Source: Alphaproteobacteria bacterium (GTDB lineage: Bacteria > Pseudomonadota > Alphaproteobacteria > Acetobacterales > Acetobacteraceae). Taken from it: a DNA stretch of 64,000 nucleotides. Location of the stretch: the NCBI GenBank assembly GCA_016869735.1, contig VGDL01000004.1:1-64000 (forward strand), written 5' to 3'. The first letter of the stretch is position 1. Each line of letters opens with the position of its first letter. Below are positions 16,062 to 25,885 of the stretch, in pieces. The notes under the pieces were generated by a model. The model worked only from the letters and a program-made list of their open reading frames with translations, made no database searches and was not told the origin of the DNA. Position numbers and translations under genes: made by a program.

Positions 16062-17828
16062 ATGTTGGTGATTTCAGAACAAGGTATCGGCCATATCATC
16101 GAAGCCTGGCTCAAGCGCTTCAATGCGGCGCTGGCGGCGGGCGACAAGTCAGCCCTTGGCGCGCTTTTCCGCACCGATAGCCATTGGCGCGATATTGTGG
16201 CGCTGGGTCGCCGCATCCGCACCGTGAGCGGTCAGGGCAAGCTTGTGGATGCCTTACTGACCGCAGTTCTGGATACCGGCGCGCGGGATTTCGCCATTGA
16301 TGAGGAACGCGCCGCGCCGCGCTTTGTGGAGCGCGCCGGCGAGGACACGATCGAAGCGATTTTGCGGTTCGAGACGAAAATCGGCACCGGCGCGGCGCTG
16401 CTGCGTCTGAAACGCGCCGAAGCGTCAGGCGATGCGCCGGTGGCCTGGGTGCTGACCACCGCACTTGATAGCCTGCGCGGTTTTGACGTGGATACCATGC
16501 GCGAAGCGCGTGAAGAACCCGCCTTTGAACGCGAATTCAACGGGCCGAATTGGTTGGATAAGCGCCGCGAAACGGCGCGTTTTGCAGGCCAAGATCCGGC
16601 GGTGCTGATTGTGGGTGGCGGGCATGCCGGTATCACCGCTGCGGCCTGGCTTGGTGCGCTGAATATTGAAACGCTCATCGTGGATCGCATGGCGCGGATC
16701 GGCGATAATTGGCGGCTGCGCTACCATGGCCTGAAGTTGCACAACCAGGTGCATAGCAACCACCTGCCCTTCCTGTCCTTTCCGAAGACCTGGCCGAAAT
16801 ATATCCCGAAGGACAAGATTGCCAATTGGCTCGAATCCTATGCCGAGACGATGGAAATCAATTTCTGGACCAAAACGAGTTTTGAGGGCGCGACCTATGA
16901 CGCGGCGGCCAAGTGCTGGGTGGCGCGGCTGAAGCAGGCGGATGGCAGCGAACGCATCATGCGCCCGCGCCATATCATCATGGCAACCAGCGTCAGCGGC
17001 ACGCCGAGCCTGCCGGATATTCCAACCCTTGATCGCTTCAAGGGGAAGGTTGTGCATTCATCGGGCTTCAAGAATGGAGCGGAATGGAAGGGCAAGCCGG
17101 TTTATGTTTTCGGCACCGGCACCAGCGCGCATGACATTACGCAGGATTTGCACGGCAATGGCGCCAAGGTGACGATGGTGCAGCGCAGCCCGACGCTGAT
17201 CGTGAATGTGGAACCCAGCGCGCAGCTTTATGATGGCGTTTATTACGGCAAGGGGCCAACGCTGGAAGACCGCGATCTGATCAATGTGTCCTTCCCGCTG
17301 GACGTGATGAAGCAGGCGCACAAAATCCTGACCGATAAGACACGCGAATTGGACAAGCCTTTGCTGGATGGGCTTGAGAAGATCGGCTTCCGGCTGGAAT
17401 TCGGTGACAATGGCACGGGTTGGCCGCTGAAATATCGTTCCCGTGGTGGTGGGTATTACTTCAATGTTGGCTGTTCGGATTTGCTCGTGCGGCGCGAAGT
17501 GGGGCTGATCCAGTATCACGACATCGCCGAATTCAACGCGACTGGTATGCAGATGAAGGATGGCCGCGAATTGCCGGCGGAGCTTTTGGTGCTCGCTACC
17601 GGCTATAAGGGCCAGGATCATCTGGTGCGCGGCTTCTTTGGCGATGCGGTGGCGGATCGTGTCGGCAAGGTCTGGGGCTTTGACGACGCCGATCAGGAAT
17701 TGCGCAATATGTGGATGGAAACGCCTCAGCAGGGCTTGTGGTTCACCGGTGGTTCCTTCGCGCAATGCCGGATGTATTCCAAATACCTGGCCATGCAGAT
17801 CAAGGCGCGCGAAGAAGGTTTGGTCTGA
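16062..17828 (+). CDS. Flavin-dependent monooxygenase with N-terminal NTF2/SnoaL-like domain
   Basis: The 588-residue protein has an N-terminal cone-fold (NTF2-like) region of about 150 residues (GDKSALGALFRTDSHWRDIVAL). A class B flavoprotein monooxygenase module follows: FAD loop VLIVGGGHAGITAAAWLGAL (about 180-200), a second Rossmann loop VYVFGTGTSAHDI, and ELLVLATGYKGQ near the C-terminus. The family resembles YUCCA/FMO-type and Baeyer-Villiger-like enzymes that hydroxylate small organics using NADPH and oxygen. The downstream MFS exporter, convergent with it, and the flanking dehydrogenases suggest a catabolic locus. The substrate is unknown. Confidence 0.8.
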   Translation: MLVISEQGIGHIIEAWLKRFNAALAAGDKSALGALFRTDSHWRDIVALGRRIRTVSGQGKLVDALLTAVLDTGARDFAIDEERAAPRFVERAGEDTIEAILRFETKIGTGAALLRLKRAEASGDAPVAWVLTTALDSLRGFDVDTMREAREEPAFEREFNGPNWLDKRRETARFAGQDPAVLIVGGGHAGITAAAWLGALNIETLIVDRMARIGDNWRLRYHGLKLHNQVHSNHLPFLSFPKTWPKYIPKDKIANWLESYAETMEINFWTKTSFEGATYDAAAKCWVARLKQADGSERIMRPRHIIMATSVSGTPSLPDIPTLDRFKGKVVHSSGFKNGAEWKGKPVYVFGTGTSAHDITQDLHGNGAKVTMVQRSPTLIVNVEPSAQLYDGVYYGKGPTLEDRDLINVSFPLDVMKQAHKILTDKTRELDKPLLDGLEKIGFRLEFGDNGTGWPLKYRSRGGGYYFNVGCSDLLVRREVGLIQYHDIAEFNATGMQMKDGRELPAELLVLATGYKGQDHLVRGFFGDAVADRVGKVWGFDDADQELRNMWMETPQQGLWFTGGSFAQCRMYSKYLAMQIKAREEGLV

Positions 17829-17837
17829 TTAGTTTGC

Positions 17838-18971
17838 TTAGCGGGTTTCGCGCAGCGCCCAGACAAGGCTTGCCGCGAACCCCGCCAGCAATAACCAAAA
17901 CACCGTCAACGTCGCGCCGGCGCCGAACGCATCCATCGCAAATCCCGCCATCAGCGGCGGGATGCAAAAGCCGATATGCGCCACCAGGAAAACGCCCGCT
18001 GCCGCGCGGGCGCGGTCCAGCCCGGCTTTTTCGGAAACGCCGGCCAGCCCGCCAATATACAAAAACCCATAAGCTGCGCTGCCCACCAGCGCGCCGCCCA
18101 GCAGCAGCGCGGGCAAGGCGGCATTCAGCGTGCCCCACATCACCAGGCCCGCGCCCAGCACCAGCACCGGCAGGCCAAGCACCACCAGGCGCCGCGCGGC
18201 GATGCGCGCCATCAATTGCTGCACCAAAGCGCCGACCAGGATCATGAAGCACACCGCAAGCGGCCCCATGCGTGGATAGCCGGCTTCGGTCAGCGCGGTC
18301 GGCACTGCCGTGATCACCGTGCCCGTCACTGCCCAGGCCGCCAACATACTGAGTGAAAGCGGCAGCGTGCCGCGCGGAAAACTTGGCATGCGCAGCCATG
18401 CCACGCGCGCCGGGGTTTTGGTTTCTGGCAGGAAAAACACCAGCAGAAAAATCATCGCGAGTGCCGTCATATGCAGCCAAAAGGTCAGCGGTGGTTCACG
18501 GCCACCGAAGATTTCAATGGCGATCATGGTGGCTATGCCGCCGGCAGCAAAGCCACTCGCGCTGGCAAGCGTGGTGACTTGCGCGGCGCGGCGCCCGGCT
18601 TCAGGGCCCTCGGCCAATTCCGCGGCCCAGGCGGTGGCGCCGCCCGCCAGCAAGCCCACCGCCAGGCCCTGCATGCCGCGCGCAAAGGCCAGCGCGGCAA
18701 GCCCCGGCGCCGTGATCAGCGCAATCGTGCCGCAAATGGTCAACGCCAGCGCCGCCAGAATGCAGGGCTTCCGCCCAATGCGGTCCGACATGCCGCCGAG
18801 TAGGGGCGCTGAGATGATCGCACTCGCCGCATAGGCAATGAAGGCGGCGGAAAGCCCGCCCGCACCCTGGCCATCCCGCGCCGCATAGGTGGTGAACAAG
18901 GGCATGGCGAGGGTGGTGGAAAAGCCAATGGTGAAGACTGCGGCGCCAATCACCCAAATACCACGAGACAT
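17838..18971 (-). CDS. MFS transporter
   Basis: The 377-residue hydrophobic protein has about 12 membrane segments and the MFS signature loop between TM2 and TM3 (GGMSDRIGRKP). Acidic and basic motifs lie in TM4-TM5 (FARGMQGLAVG). It is probably a proton-coupled drug or metabolite exporter of the YfcJ/Bcr-like kind. I start it at the ATG at 18971, where the first membrane segment begins, rather than 67 codons upstream in the same open frame. Confidence 0.8.
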   Translation of the reverse strand: MSRGIWVIGAAVFTIGFSTTLAMPLFTTYAARDGQGAGGLSAAFIAYAASAIISAPLLGGMSDRIGRKPCILAALALTICGTIALITAPGLAALAFARGMQGLAVGLLAGGATAWAAELAEGPEAGRRAAQVTTLASASGFAAGGIATMIAIEIFGGREPPLTFWLHMTALAMIFLLVFFLPETKTPARVAWLRMPSFPRGTLPLSLSMLAAWAVTGTVITAVPTALTEAGYPRMGPLAVCFMILVGALVQQLMARIAARRLVVLGLPVLVLGAGLVMWGTLNAALPALLLGGALVGSAAYGFLYIGGLAGVSEKAGLDRARAAAGVFLVAHIGFCIPPLMAGFAMDAFGAGATLTVFWLLLAGFAASLVWALRETR

Positions 18972-19072
18972 TGCCAAGCCTGGCGCTCCTGAAATCGCGC
19001 TGATGTTCCGGGGCTTGCCCTGCCGCGTCAATCGCTGTTTCGCCGCAGGGGCCGGCGTGATATGGAGACCCC

Positions 19073-20947
19073 ATGGCCCGATCACCGGCCAAACCCTCAG
19101 AAGGTCGCGGCAAGCCCCCCCGCAGCCCGGCCAGAGAGGCTCTCGGCACGCGTCTTTCCGCCCCCCCCTCACGTCCTGCGGCGCGTCCGCGGCGGCGCTT
19201 CGGGCTTGTGCGCTTTGGTTTCCTGGCGATGATTTGGGGGCTTATCGCTGCCTCGATTGTTTTGCTGGCCCTGGCTTGGGATTTGCCGCGCCCAGAGGCA
19301 GCCCTTGCTGCCACACGCCGGCCATCCACCACCTTGCTTGCATCAGATGGGAAATTGCTGGCGACGAATGGCGATTTATATGGCGAAACGCTCCGGCTGC
19401 GCGATATGCCGGCGCATCTGCCCGCCGCCTTCATCGCCATTGAAGATCGGCGCTTTCGCGACCATTGGGGCGTTGACCCGATTGGTCTGGCGCGCGCTGT
19501 TTATGCCAATTTCACGTCGGGTCGCGTGGTACAGGGCGGTTCCACCCTGACGCAGCAATTGGCAAAAAACCTGTTCCTGAGCCCGGAACGCAGCCTGAAG
19601 CGCAAGGCGCAGGAAGCCATGCTGGCCTTCTGGCTGGAACGGCGCTTCAGCAAGGATGAATTGCTTGAGGTCTATCTGAACCGCGTTTACCTCGGCGCTG
19701 GCACTTACGGCGTGGATGCGGCGGCGCGGCTTTACTTTGGTGTCTCGGCAAGGCGGCTGACACCGGGGCAGGCGGCGGTGCTGGCGGGGCTGCCCAAGGC
19801 GCCATCGCGGATCAATCCCCGCGCCAATCAGGGGGCCGCGCTGGCGCGTGCCTTGGAAGTGCTGACCGCCATGACTGAAACCGGCGCGCTGACAGCAACC
19901 CAGGCCCTGCAAGCGGCCGAGGCTATTCGTTTCATTCAGGCACCATCGCGCGATGCCGGCTGGTTTGCCGATTGGGTGCAGGATGGCATGGCGGGCCGCG
20001 CGCCAGGTAGCGCTGATTTGGTGCTACGCACCACGCTCGACCCCGTTCTGCAAGCGGCTGCGGAAGCGCGGATTGATGCTATTTTGGCCGGGCCGGGTGC
20101 GCGCGCCGGGGTGTTTCAAGGTGCCGTAGTGGCCATGGATGCCGCAACCGGCGCGGTGCGCGCCATGGCGGGTGGCAAGGATTACCGCAATAGCCCCTTC
20201 AACCGCGCGACGCAGGCACGGCGCCAGCCCGGCAGCGCCTTCAAGCCTTTCATTTTCCTGGCCGCCCTGGAAGCGGGGATCGGGCCGCAGGATATGGTGG
20301 CCGATACCGCGCTTAATCTTGGTGGCTGGTCACCCAGCAATGGTCCATGGCGCGCGCGCGGCGAAATCACGGTGGAAGAAGCGCTGGCCCATAGCGTGAA
20401 TACGCCCGCCGTGCGGTTGATGCAGCGCGCGGGGGGCTTTCGCAAAGTGGCGGAAGCCGCGCGGCGCGCCGGGCTGGATGGTCCCTTTCCGCGTGATGCC
20501 ACAATTGCGCTTGGCACCGGGGAAGTGACTTTGCTTGACTTGGTCGCGGCCTATGCGCCCTTTGCCAATGGTGGCTTTCGTGTGGAGCCCTTTGGCGTGG
20601 CGCGGGTGCAGGCCGAAGGCCGCCCTTGGCCCTTGCCGCGCCCCGACCCGCAACGCGCCTTTGCGCCCGAGCATATGGAAGCAATGCGTAGCATGATGGC
20701 AGCGGTGGTGGCGCGCGGGACGGGCCGCGCCGCTGCTATTCCGGGGCGCACGATCATCGGCAAAACGGGCACCACACAGGAATACCGCGATGCCTGGTTC
20801 ATTGGCATCGCCGGCGGCTTGGTGATGGGCGTTTGGCTTGGCAATGATGATGGGGTGCCGATGGATAATGTCGCGGGCGGCGGGCTGCCGGCGCGGCTTT
20901 TCCGCGACATCCTAGAGGGCGCCGCCGCCGCCAGCCCGCGCGGGTAA
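19073..20947 (+). CDS. Penicillin-binding protein 1A family (bifunctional transglycosylase/transpeptidase)
   Basis: The 624-residue protein has a basic Pro-rich cytoplasmic tail, one membrane anchor (about residues 48-68), and a GT51 domain with EDRRFRDHWGVDP, GGSTLTQQLAKNLFL and RKAQEAMLAFWLE. The transpeptidase domain has SAFK as SxxK (GSAFKPF), SVN as SxN and KTGTT as KTG. It polymerises and cross-links peptidoglycan in the periplasm. It is shorter than enteric PBP1A and lacks the OB-like insert. It is divergent from the MFS gene with a 101-base gap that must hold its promoter. Confidence 0.92.
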   Translation: MARSPAKPSEGRGKPPRSPAREALGTRLSAPPSRPAARPRRRFGLVRFGFLAMIWGLIAASIVLLALAWDLPRPEAALAATRRPSTTLLASDGKLLATNGDLYGETLRLRDMPAHLPAAFIAIEDRRFRDHWGVDPIGLARAVYANFTSGRVVQGGSTLTQQLAKNLFLSPERSLKRKAQEAMLAFWLERRFSKDELLEVYLNRVYLGAGTYGVDAAARLYFGVSARRLTPGQAAVLAGLPKAPSRINPRANQGAALARALEVLTAMTETGALTATQALQAAEAIRFIQAPSRDAGWFADWVQDGMAGRAPGSADLVLRTTLDPVLQAAAEARIDAILAGPGARAGVFQGAVVAMDAATGAVRAMAGGKDYRNSPFNRATQARRQPGSAFKPFIFLAALEAGIGPQDMVADTALNLGGWSPSNGPWRARGEITVEEALAHSVNTPAVRLMQRAGGFRKVAEAARRAGLDGPFPRDATIALGTGEVTLLDLVAAYAPFANGGFRVEPFGVARVQAEGRPWPLPRPDPQRAFAPEHMEAMRSMMAAVVARGTGRAAAIPGRTIIGKTGTTQEYRDAWFIGIAGGLVMGVWLGNDDGVPMDNVAGGGLPARLFRDILEGAAAASPRG

Positions 20948-20954
20948 AGGGGCC

Positions 20955-22028
20955 CTACCGCAACAGGATTTCGACGCGCCGGTTTTGTGGTTCACGCACA
21001 CCATCGGCGGTGGGCACCAGGGGATTTGCTTCGCCGAAGCCGCGCGTGACAATTTCATTGCGTGGCACGCCACGGCGCAGCAATTCCGCTGCCACAGCCT
21101 CTGCCCGGCGGAGGGAAATGACCTCATTGTATTGGGCGGAACCGGAACGATCCGCAAAGCCATTCACTTCAATGCGCGTGACCTGCTGGCTCATGCGTGA
21201 TTGCGCGGCCTCAGCGATGATCTGGCGCGCGCGATCCGTGAGATCTGAGCGGTTCCAGTCAAAGAATACCAGATAGCTCCGCATTGCGGCGGGTGCGGGT
21301 GCTGCAGCAGCAACCGGCGCAGGTGCCGCATTGAAGGCGTAGCGGAGGCCGATCAGCAGCGAATGGTTGAAATTATCGACATCCAGCTTGAGGTTCGCGG
21401 CATCCGCTTCGCCCGGCAGGGTCGCGCGGCCTGTGCCTGTCACGGACTGGCTGGCGGCACCCAGGAAGCGGTATTCAGCGGTAACAGATAACCCAGGCAC
21501 CTGCCGGATCGGATAGGCCGCGCCCAGAATCGCCTGATAGGCAAAGGCTCCGCCATCACCGTTGAAATCAACCGTATTGCCGCCAACCCTCACGCCGATT
21601 TTGTCGTATTCGTGCCAGATATAGCCCAGGCCCGCACCAACATAAGGCGTGACACCCCAAAGCGCATTGCCCAGATCAATATCGTAAAGCACATTCGCCA
21701 TGGCACCCCAGCTGCGCGCCGTGCCCTTTTCGGTGAAGTTGGAAAGGCCGGGGAAGCTGATATCGCTCACCTCATTCTGGCGGTAGCTGCCTTCAATTTC
21801 AGCGCGCAGGCCATTGCCGAAACCCCAACCCAGGCTCAGCACACCAGCCCAGCCCCAATGAAAATCAACCGAGCTATTGGCATCGCCGAAATCCGAGCCC
21901 TTGATATCGGTGCTTTGCAGGTAATTCCCGCCAATGCCGCCACCAAGATAGAGGCCCTGAATGGGTTGTGCCTGTGCGGCGATTGGCAGGCCAAAGACCA
22001 GGACCATCAGTGATTTGCGCAGTGTCAT
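20955..22028 (-). CDS. OmpA family outer-membrane protein (paralogue 1)
   Basis: The 357-residue protein has a signal peptide (LMVLVFGLPIAAQAQ), an N-terminal beta-barrel of about 200 residues (LYLGGGIGGNYLQ, LSLGWGFGNGLRAEIEGSYR), and an Ala/Pro hinge. The C-terminal OmpA domain binds peptidoglycan (VNGFADRSGSAQYNEVISLRR then NRRVEILLR). The Asp and Arg that clamp diaminopimelate are present. It anchors the outer membrane to the wall. A close paralogue lies at 41508-42632. The 273-base gap upstream contains an inverted repeat (GTGAGG 22119-22124 / CCTCAC 22143-22148). Confidence 0.88.
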   Translation of the reverse strand: MTLRKSLMVLVFGLPIAAQAQPIQGLYLGGGIGGNYLQSTDIKGSDFGDANSSVDFHWGWAGVLSLGWGFGNGLRAEIEGSYRQNEVSDISFPGLSNFTEKGTARSWGAMANVLYDIDLGNALWGVTPYVGAGLGYIWHEYDKIGVRVGGNTVDFNGDGGAFAYQAILGAAYPIRQVPGLSVTAEYRFLGAASQSVTGTGRATLPGEADAANLKLDVDNFNHSLLIGLRYAFNAAPAPVAAAAPAPAAMRSYLVFFDWNRSDLTDRARQIIAEAAQSRMSQQVTRIEVNGFADRSGSAQYNEVISLRRAEAVAAELLRRGVPRNEIVTRGFGEANPLVPTADGVREPQNRRVEILLR

Positions 22029-22300
22029 CGTTCTTCCTCGTCATGGACTGGCATCTTCGCGTAGACGCCGGGATGCTTCGGATAGCAGGAGGCTGATGCG
22101 CTTGGTCCTGAAATGCCCGTGAGGCTGGCGGCGTTTGCGCGCCCTCACGCCCAAGTGATGGAATTGGGGAAGGGGTATGGGGGTGCAGCGTCGCGGCAAG
22201 GCGGAAATCACGCTGCCCGGCTGTCTTTGGCCTTGAAGGGCGGGCTGGCAGGCGCTTCAATGACATCAGCGCTTTCCCGCATGAAACAGGAGCCTTGCCC

Positions 22301-24010
22301 ATGACCGATATCGTGATCCGTGGCGGTGTTGTGGTGGATGGTACAGGGGCTGCGCCGCGGGAAGCGGATGTGGCCATGGCTGGCGGGCGCATTACCGCCA
22401 TTGGCCATATCCCAGAACGTGGCGCCACGGAAATTGACGCACGCGGCAAGCTGGTGACGCCCGGCTTTGTTGATATCCACACGCATTATGACGGGCAGGC
22501 GGTTTGGGATTCGCATTTGGCGCCTTCCGCCTGGCATGGCGTGACGACAGCGGTGATGGGCAATTGCGGTGTTGGCTTCGCACCCTGCCGTGCGGCGGAT
22601 CGCGACAAGCTGATTGAATTGATGGAAGGCGTGGAAGACATCCCAGGGCCCATTTTGCATGAGGGGCTGAATTGGGCCTGGGAAAGCTTCCCCGAATATC
22701 TGGATGCTTTGGCCGCGCGCCCGCGCGATATGGATATTTGCGCCCTGCTGCCGCATGGCGCGGTGCGTGTGCATGTCATGGGTGAACGCGCGCTGAATTT
22801 GGAGAACGCCAATCAGGCGGATATCGCTGCCATGCGCGCGATTACTGCCGATGCGGTGCGCGCTGGTGCCTTTGGTGTTTCCACATCACGCACCATCAGC
22901 CACAAGACGCTGAAGGGCGACCCAACGCCGACTTTGCGCGCGCAGGAAGATGAACTGCGCGGGCTGGCGCAAGGCTTGCGCGATGGCGGCGGCGGTTTGC
23001 TGGAATTGGTTTCCGATTGGAATACGCCCGACCCCGCGACTGAATTCGCCATGGTGCGCCGCGTGGTGGAAGCCACCGGACAGCCGGTGGTGTTTTCGCT
23101 CACCGCGCGGCATGACCGTACGGAAGCCTGGAAGGAATTGCTCTCCCTTTCCGATGGCGCCGCTGCGGCGGGGCTGCCGATCCGCCCGGTGTTTCCGCCG
23201 CGCCCGATTGGCATTCTGCTAGGCTTGGAAGGCAGCCAAAATCCATTCTCGGGCTGCGCGAGCTATAAGGAAATCGCGCATCTGCCGGCGCCTGAGCGTG
23301 CCGCCGCCATGGCCGAGCCGGACTGGCGCGCACGTATCCTGGGCGAGGACCGCATTTCGGGCAGCAATTTCCCGCTGATCTCGCGCCTTGCCTTTGAACG
23401 CATGTTCCCCTTTGGCGATCCGCCGGATTACGCGCCGCCGGCTTCGGCATCCATCGCCGCCATGGCCGCGCGGGAAGGGCGCCGCGCGGAAGAAGTCGCT
23501 TATGATTTGCTGGTTGCCGATAGCGGGCGCGGCTTTATCTTCGCGCCACTCACGAATTTCGCCGATTACACGCTTTCGGCGAGTGCGGAGTGTCTGCGCC
23601 ACCCCAATGCCATTGCCGGGCTTTCCGATGGTGGCGCGCATGTCGGTTTCATCTCTGACGGGTCCTTCCCGACCTTCCTGCTGACCTATTGGGCGCGCGA
23701 TGCGAAGGAAGCGGTATTCCCCGTGGAGGACATGATCCGCCGCCTGACATCGGACACGGCACGCGCTGCCGGCCTGCATGATCGCGGCATTTTGCGCGCG
23801 GGCATGAAGGCGGATGTGAACGTGATTGATTTCGCCGCGCTGAAACTACAAGCGCCGCGCATGGTGCGCGATTTGCCGGCGGGTGGTCGGCGCTTGCTGC
23901 AAAAGGCCGAAGGCTATGCAGCGACCATTGTGAATGGTGCGGTGACCTATCGCGATGGTGTGGCGACTGGCGCGCTGCCGGGGCGGCTGTTGCGGGCGGG
24001 GCGCGCCTAA
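22301..24010 (+). CDS. N-acyl-D-amino-acid deacylase family amidohydrolase
   Basis: The 569-residue metal-dependent amidohydrolase has the first metal-ligand strand FVDIHTHYDGQ (HxH), GVTTAVMGNCGVGFAPC (Cys/His region of D-aminoacylases) and GLSDGGAHVGF with the late Asp. A C-terminal composite sheet (GMKADVNVIDF) is also present. Such enzymes remove acyl groups from N-acyl-D-amino acids, but many are misannotated, so the substrate is open. AGGAG 8 bases upstream fixes the ATG at 22301. It overlaps the convergent dehydrogenase by 4 bases at the 3' end. Confidence 0.82.
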   Translation: MTDIVIRGGVVVDGTGAAPREADVAMAGGRITAIGHIPERGATEIDARGKLVTPGFVDIHTHYDGQAVWDSHLAPSAWHGVTTAVMGNCGVGFAPCRAADRDKLIELMEGVEDIPGPILHEGLNWAWESFPEYLDALAARPRDMDICALLPHGAVRVHVMGERALNLENANQADIAAMRAITADAVRAGAFGVSTSRTISHKTLKGDPTPTLRAQEDELRGLAQGLRDGGGGLLELVSDWNTPDPATEFAMVRRVVEATGQPVVFSLTARHDRTEAWKELLSLSDGAAAAGLPIRPVFPPRPIGILLGLEGSQNPFSGCASYKEIAHLPAPERAAAMAEPDWRARILGEDRISGSNFPLISRLAFERMFPFGDPPDYAPPASASIAAMAAREGRRAEEVAYDLLVADSGRGFIFAPLTNFADYTLSASAECLRHPNAIAGLSDGGAHVGFISDGSFPTFLLTYWARDAKEAVFPVEDMIRRLTSDTARAAGLHDRGILRAGMKADVNVIDFAALKLQAPRMVRDLPAGGRRLLQKAEGYAATIVNGAVTYRDGVATGALPGRLLRAGRA

Positions 24011-24942
24011 CCGTCACCCTTCGCCCGCGCTTCCAGCAAGCGCACCAAGGCCGCATCACGCCAGGCCGCAAGATCACGCGTGGAGGCACCCTTGGTGCCT
24101 TCCGCGACACCTTCGGCCAGTACGCGCTGCAAATCCTGATCAACGCTGGGATGGCCCAGATCATCCCACCAGCTTGTCACCGCCGGCAGCAAATGGTGCA
24201 GGAAATGCGCCATGCCGCCTTCTCCGCCCGCCAGATGGAAGGTTGTATGCGGGCCCATCAAAGCCCAGCGCAGCCCAGGGCCTTCGCTGATGGCGGCATC
24301 AACATCCGCAACGCTTGCCACCCCTTCCGCCACCAGATGCACCGCTTCGCGCCATAGCGCTGCCTGCAAGCGGTTCGCCAAATGGCCCGGCACTTCCTTC
24401 TTGATTTCAATCGGGTACTTCCCGATGGCGCGGTAGAACGCCATCGCGGCTTGCACGGCTTCCGGGCTGCCCTTGGCGCCGCCCACAACCTCCACCAAGG
24501 GGATCAAATGCGGCGGGTTGAAGGGGTGGCCGATCACCACGCGTTCGGGATGCGCGCAATGTTGCGACAGGCGGCTGGCGAGCAGCCCGGAAGTGGAAGA
24601 AGCAATCACCACATCCGCCGGCAGCGCGGCATCAAGGCGCGCAAGCAAGGGCTGTTTCACATCCAGCCGCTCAGGCGCGCTTTCCTGCACAAAATCTGCC
24701 CCGGCCACGGCTGCCACGGGGTCCGCTTCAAAGCGCCAGGCATTGGGGTTGGCATCCGCCTTGCCGCCAAGGCGCATCAGGATCGGCCAGGCAGCCTCCA
24801 CCATGCGGCGGATCAAATCGGGCGCGCCGGGGGACGGATCGCTTGCCGTGACGCTCAAGCCACGGCTCAGGAAATAGGCCGCCCAGGAAGCGCCAATGGT
24901 GCCCGCGCCAATCACCGCGACATGCTTGATGTCTTGCCTCAT
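24007..24942 (-). CDS. 3-hydroxyacyl-CoA dehydrogenase family (NAD-binding; carnitine/gulonate dehydrogenase-like)
   Basis: The 311-residue protein has the Rossmann loop VAVIGAGTIGASWAAYF, QESAPERLDVK, ASSTSGLLAS and the catalytic His strand VIGHPFNPPHLIPLVEVVGG. The C-terminal helical domain has VPGHLANRLQAALWREA. Single-domain members of this length include L-carnitine dehydrogenase and L-gulonate 3-dehydrogenase (lambda-crystallin type), oxidising a hydroxyacid with NAD. GGAGGA precedes the ATG at 24942. Confidence 0.82.
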   Translation of the reverse strand: MRQDIKHVAVIGAGTIGASWAAYFLSRGLSVTASDPSPGAPDLIRRMVEAAWPILMRLGGKADANPNAWRFEADPVAAVAGADFVQESAPERLDVKQPLLARLDAALPADVVIASSTSGLLASRLSQHCAHPERVVIGHPFNPPHLIPLVEVVGGAKGSPEAVQAAMAFYRAIGKYPIEIKKEVPGHLANRLQAALWREAVHLVAEGVASVADVDAAISEGPGLRWALMGPHTTFHLAGGEGGMAHFLHHLLPAVTSWWDDLGHPSVDQDLQRVLAEGVAEGTKGASTRDLAAWRDAALVRLLEARAKGDG

Positions 24943-25042
24943 GCTTCGATCCTCCGTTGCTTGGCGCAAGCCTAACCGGAAAAGCCGCGCCCTGGCCATG
25001 CCGCCCGCACAAGGTTAGCGTTGCGGGATAAGGAGAACGCCC

Positions 25043-25885
25043 ATGCAGGAATTGATCGCGCGCATGAATGCGCTTTGTGACGCGCAGCCTTTCACCACAA
25101 GCTGGTATGTGAAGGATCTGGTGACCGGCCAGGAAGCGGATCGCGCTGGCGATATGGTACTGCCTTCCGCCAGCACACGCAAAACCTCGATCCTCATGCA
25201 CGCATTGTCGCGCGTTCATGCGGGCGCGCTGAGGCTGGATGAGCCCTGCACCATTGAAGCGCGGCTGCAGGAAGGGGTTGATAGCGGCACCTATCAATAC
25301 ATGACGCCAGGATGCGTGATCCCGTTGCGCGATGCTTTCGTGAATATGATCATCACCAGCGATAATGTCTGCACGCAGCTTGTGCTTGAAAGGCTGGATC
25401 GTGATGCGCTGAATGCCTGGTGCGCCCGCATCGGCATGAAGGGCACAACGCATCGTGTGAACTTCCCGCCACCGGGTCTTGCCTGGGATCATCCAATTGA
25501 AGCGGTCGCCAGCACCACGGTGCGCGATCAGGGCATTCTGCTGGACAGGATGCTGCAGGGTGCTGCGGATGCCAATGCTGCGGCGGAGCTTGGTGCCAGC
25601 AGGGAACTTTGCCAATTGGGGCTTGATATCCTGTCCTGGCAGAGGCTGCGTAACCTGATCCCGTCCATGCTGCCGGCCAAGACCAAGGTTGCGCATAAAA
25701 CCGGGCGCGGGCCGCGTGGGCGGATGGATGCCGGCGTGGTGTATCGCGGCAATACGCCACGCTTCATCATCAGTGTATTCACGGATCGGGTGCCAGAGAC
25801 CTTGCCGGATGGTATGCCGGGCTTTACCGCTGCCTTCGCCACCGCTGGGCGGCTCACGCGACTGTGTTGGGATGCAATGCCATGA
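25043..25885 (+). CDS. Serine hydrolase of the class A beta-lactamase fold, cytoplasmic
   Basis: The 280-residue protein has all three active-site motifs of the class A beta-lactamase/DD-peptidase fold: SxxK as STRK (Ser44-Lys47), SDN (106-108) and KTG in VAHKTGRG. It has no signal peptide, unlike true beta-lactamases. Its stop codon overlaps the start of a MaoC-like hydratase (ATGA), so it is co-translated with metabolic enzymes. I therefore infer an intracellular amidase, esterase or peptidase rather than an antibiotic-resistance enzyme. AAGGAG lies upstream of the ATG. Confidence 0.75.
   Translation: MQELIARMNALCDAQPFTTSWYVKDLVTGQEADRAGDMVLPSASTRKTSILMHALSRVHAGALRLDEPCTIEARLQEGVDSGTYQYMTPGCVIPLRDAFVNMIITSDNVCTQLVLERLDRDALNAWCARIGMKGTTHRVNFPPPGLAWDHPIEAVASTTVRDQGILLDRMLQGAADANAAAELGASRELCQLGLDILSWQRLRNLIPSMLPAKTKVAHKTGRGPRGRMDAGVVYRGNTPRFIISVFTDRVPETLPDGMPGFTAAFATAGRLTRLCWDAMP

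Noticed and set aside
25043-25885. Calling the STRK/SDN/KTG protein an antibiotic-resistance beta-lactamase
   Set aside because: It has no export signal and is translationally coupled to CoA-ester enzymes.
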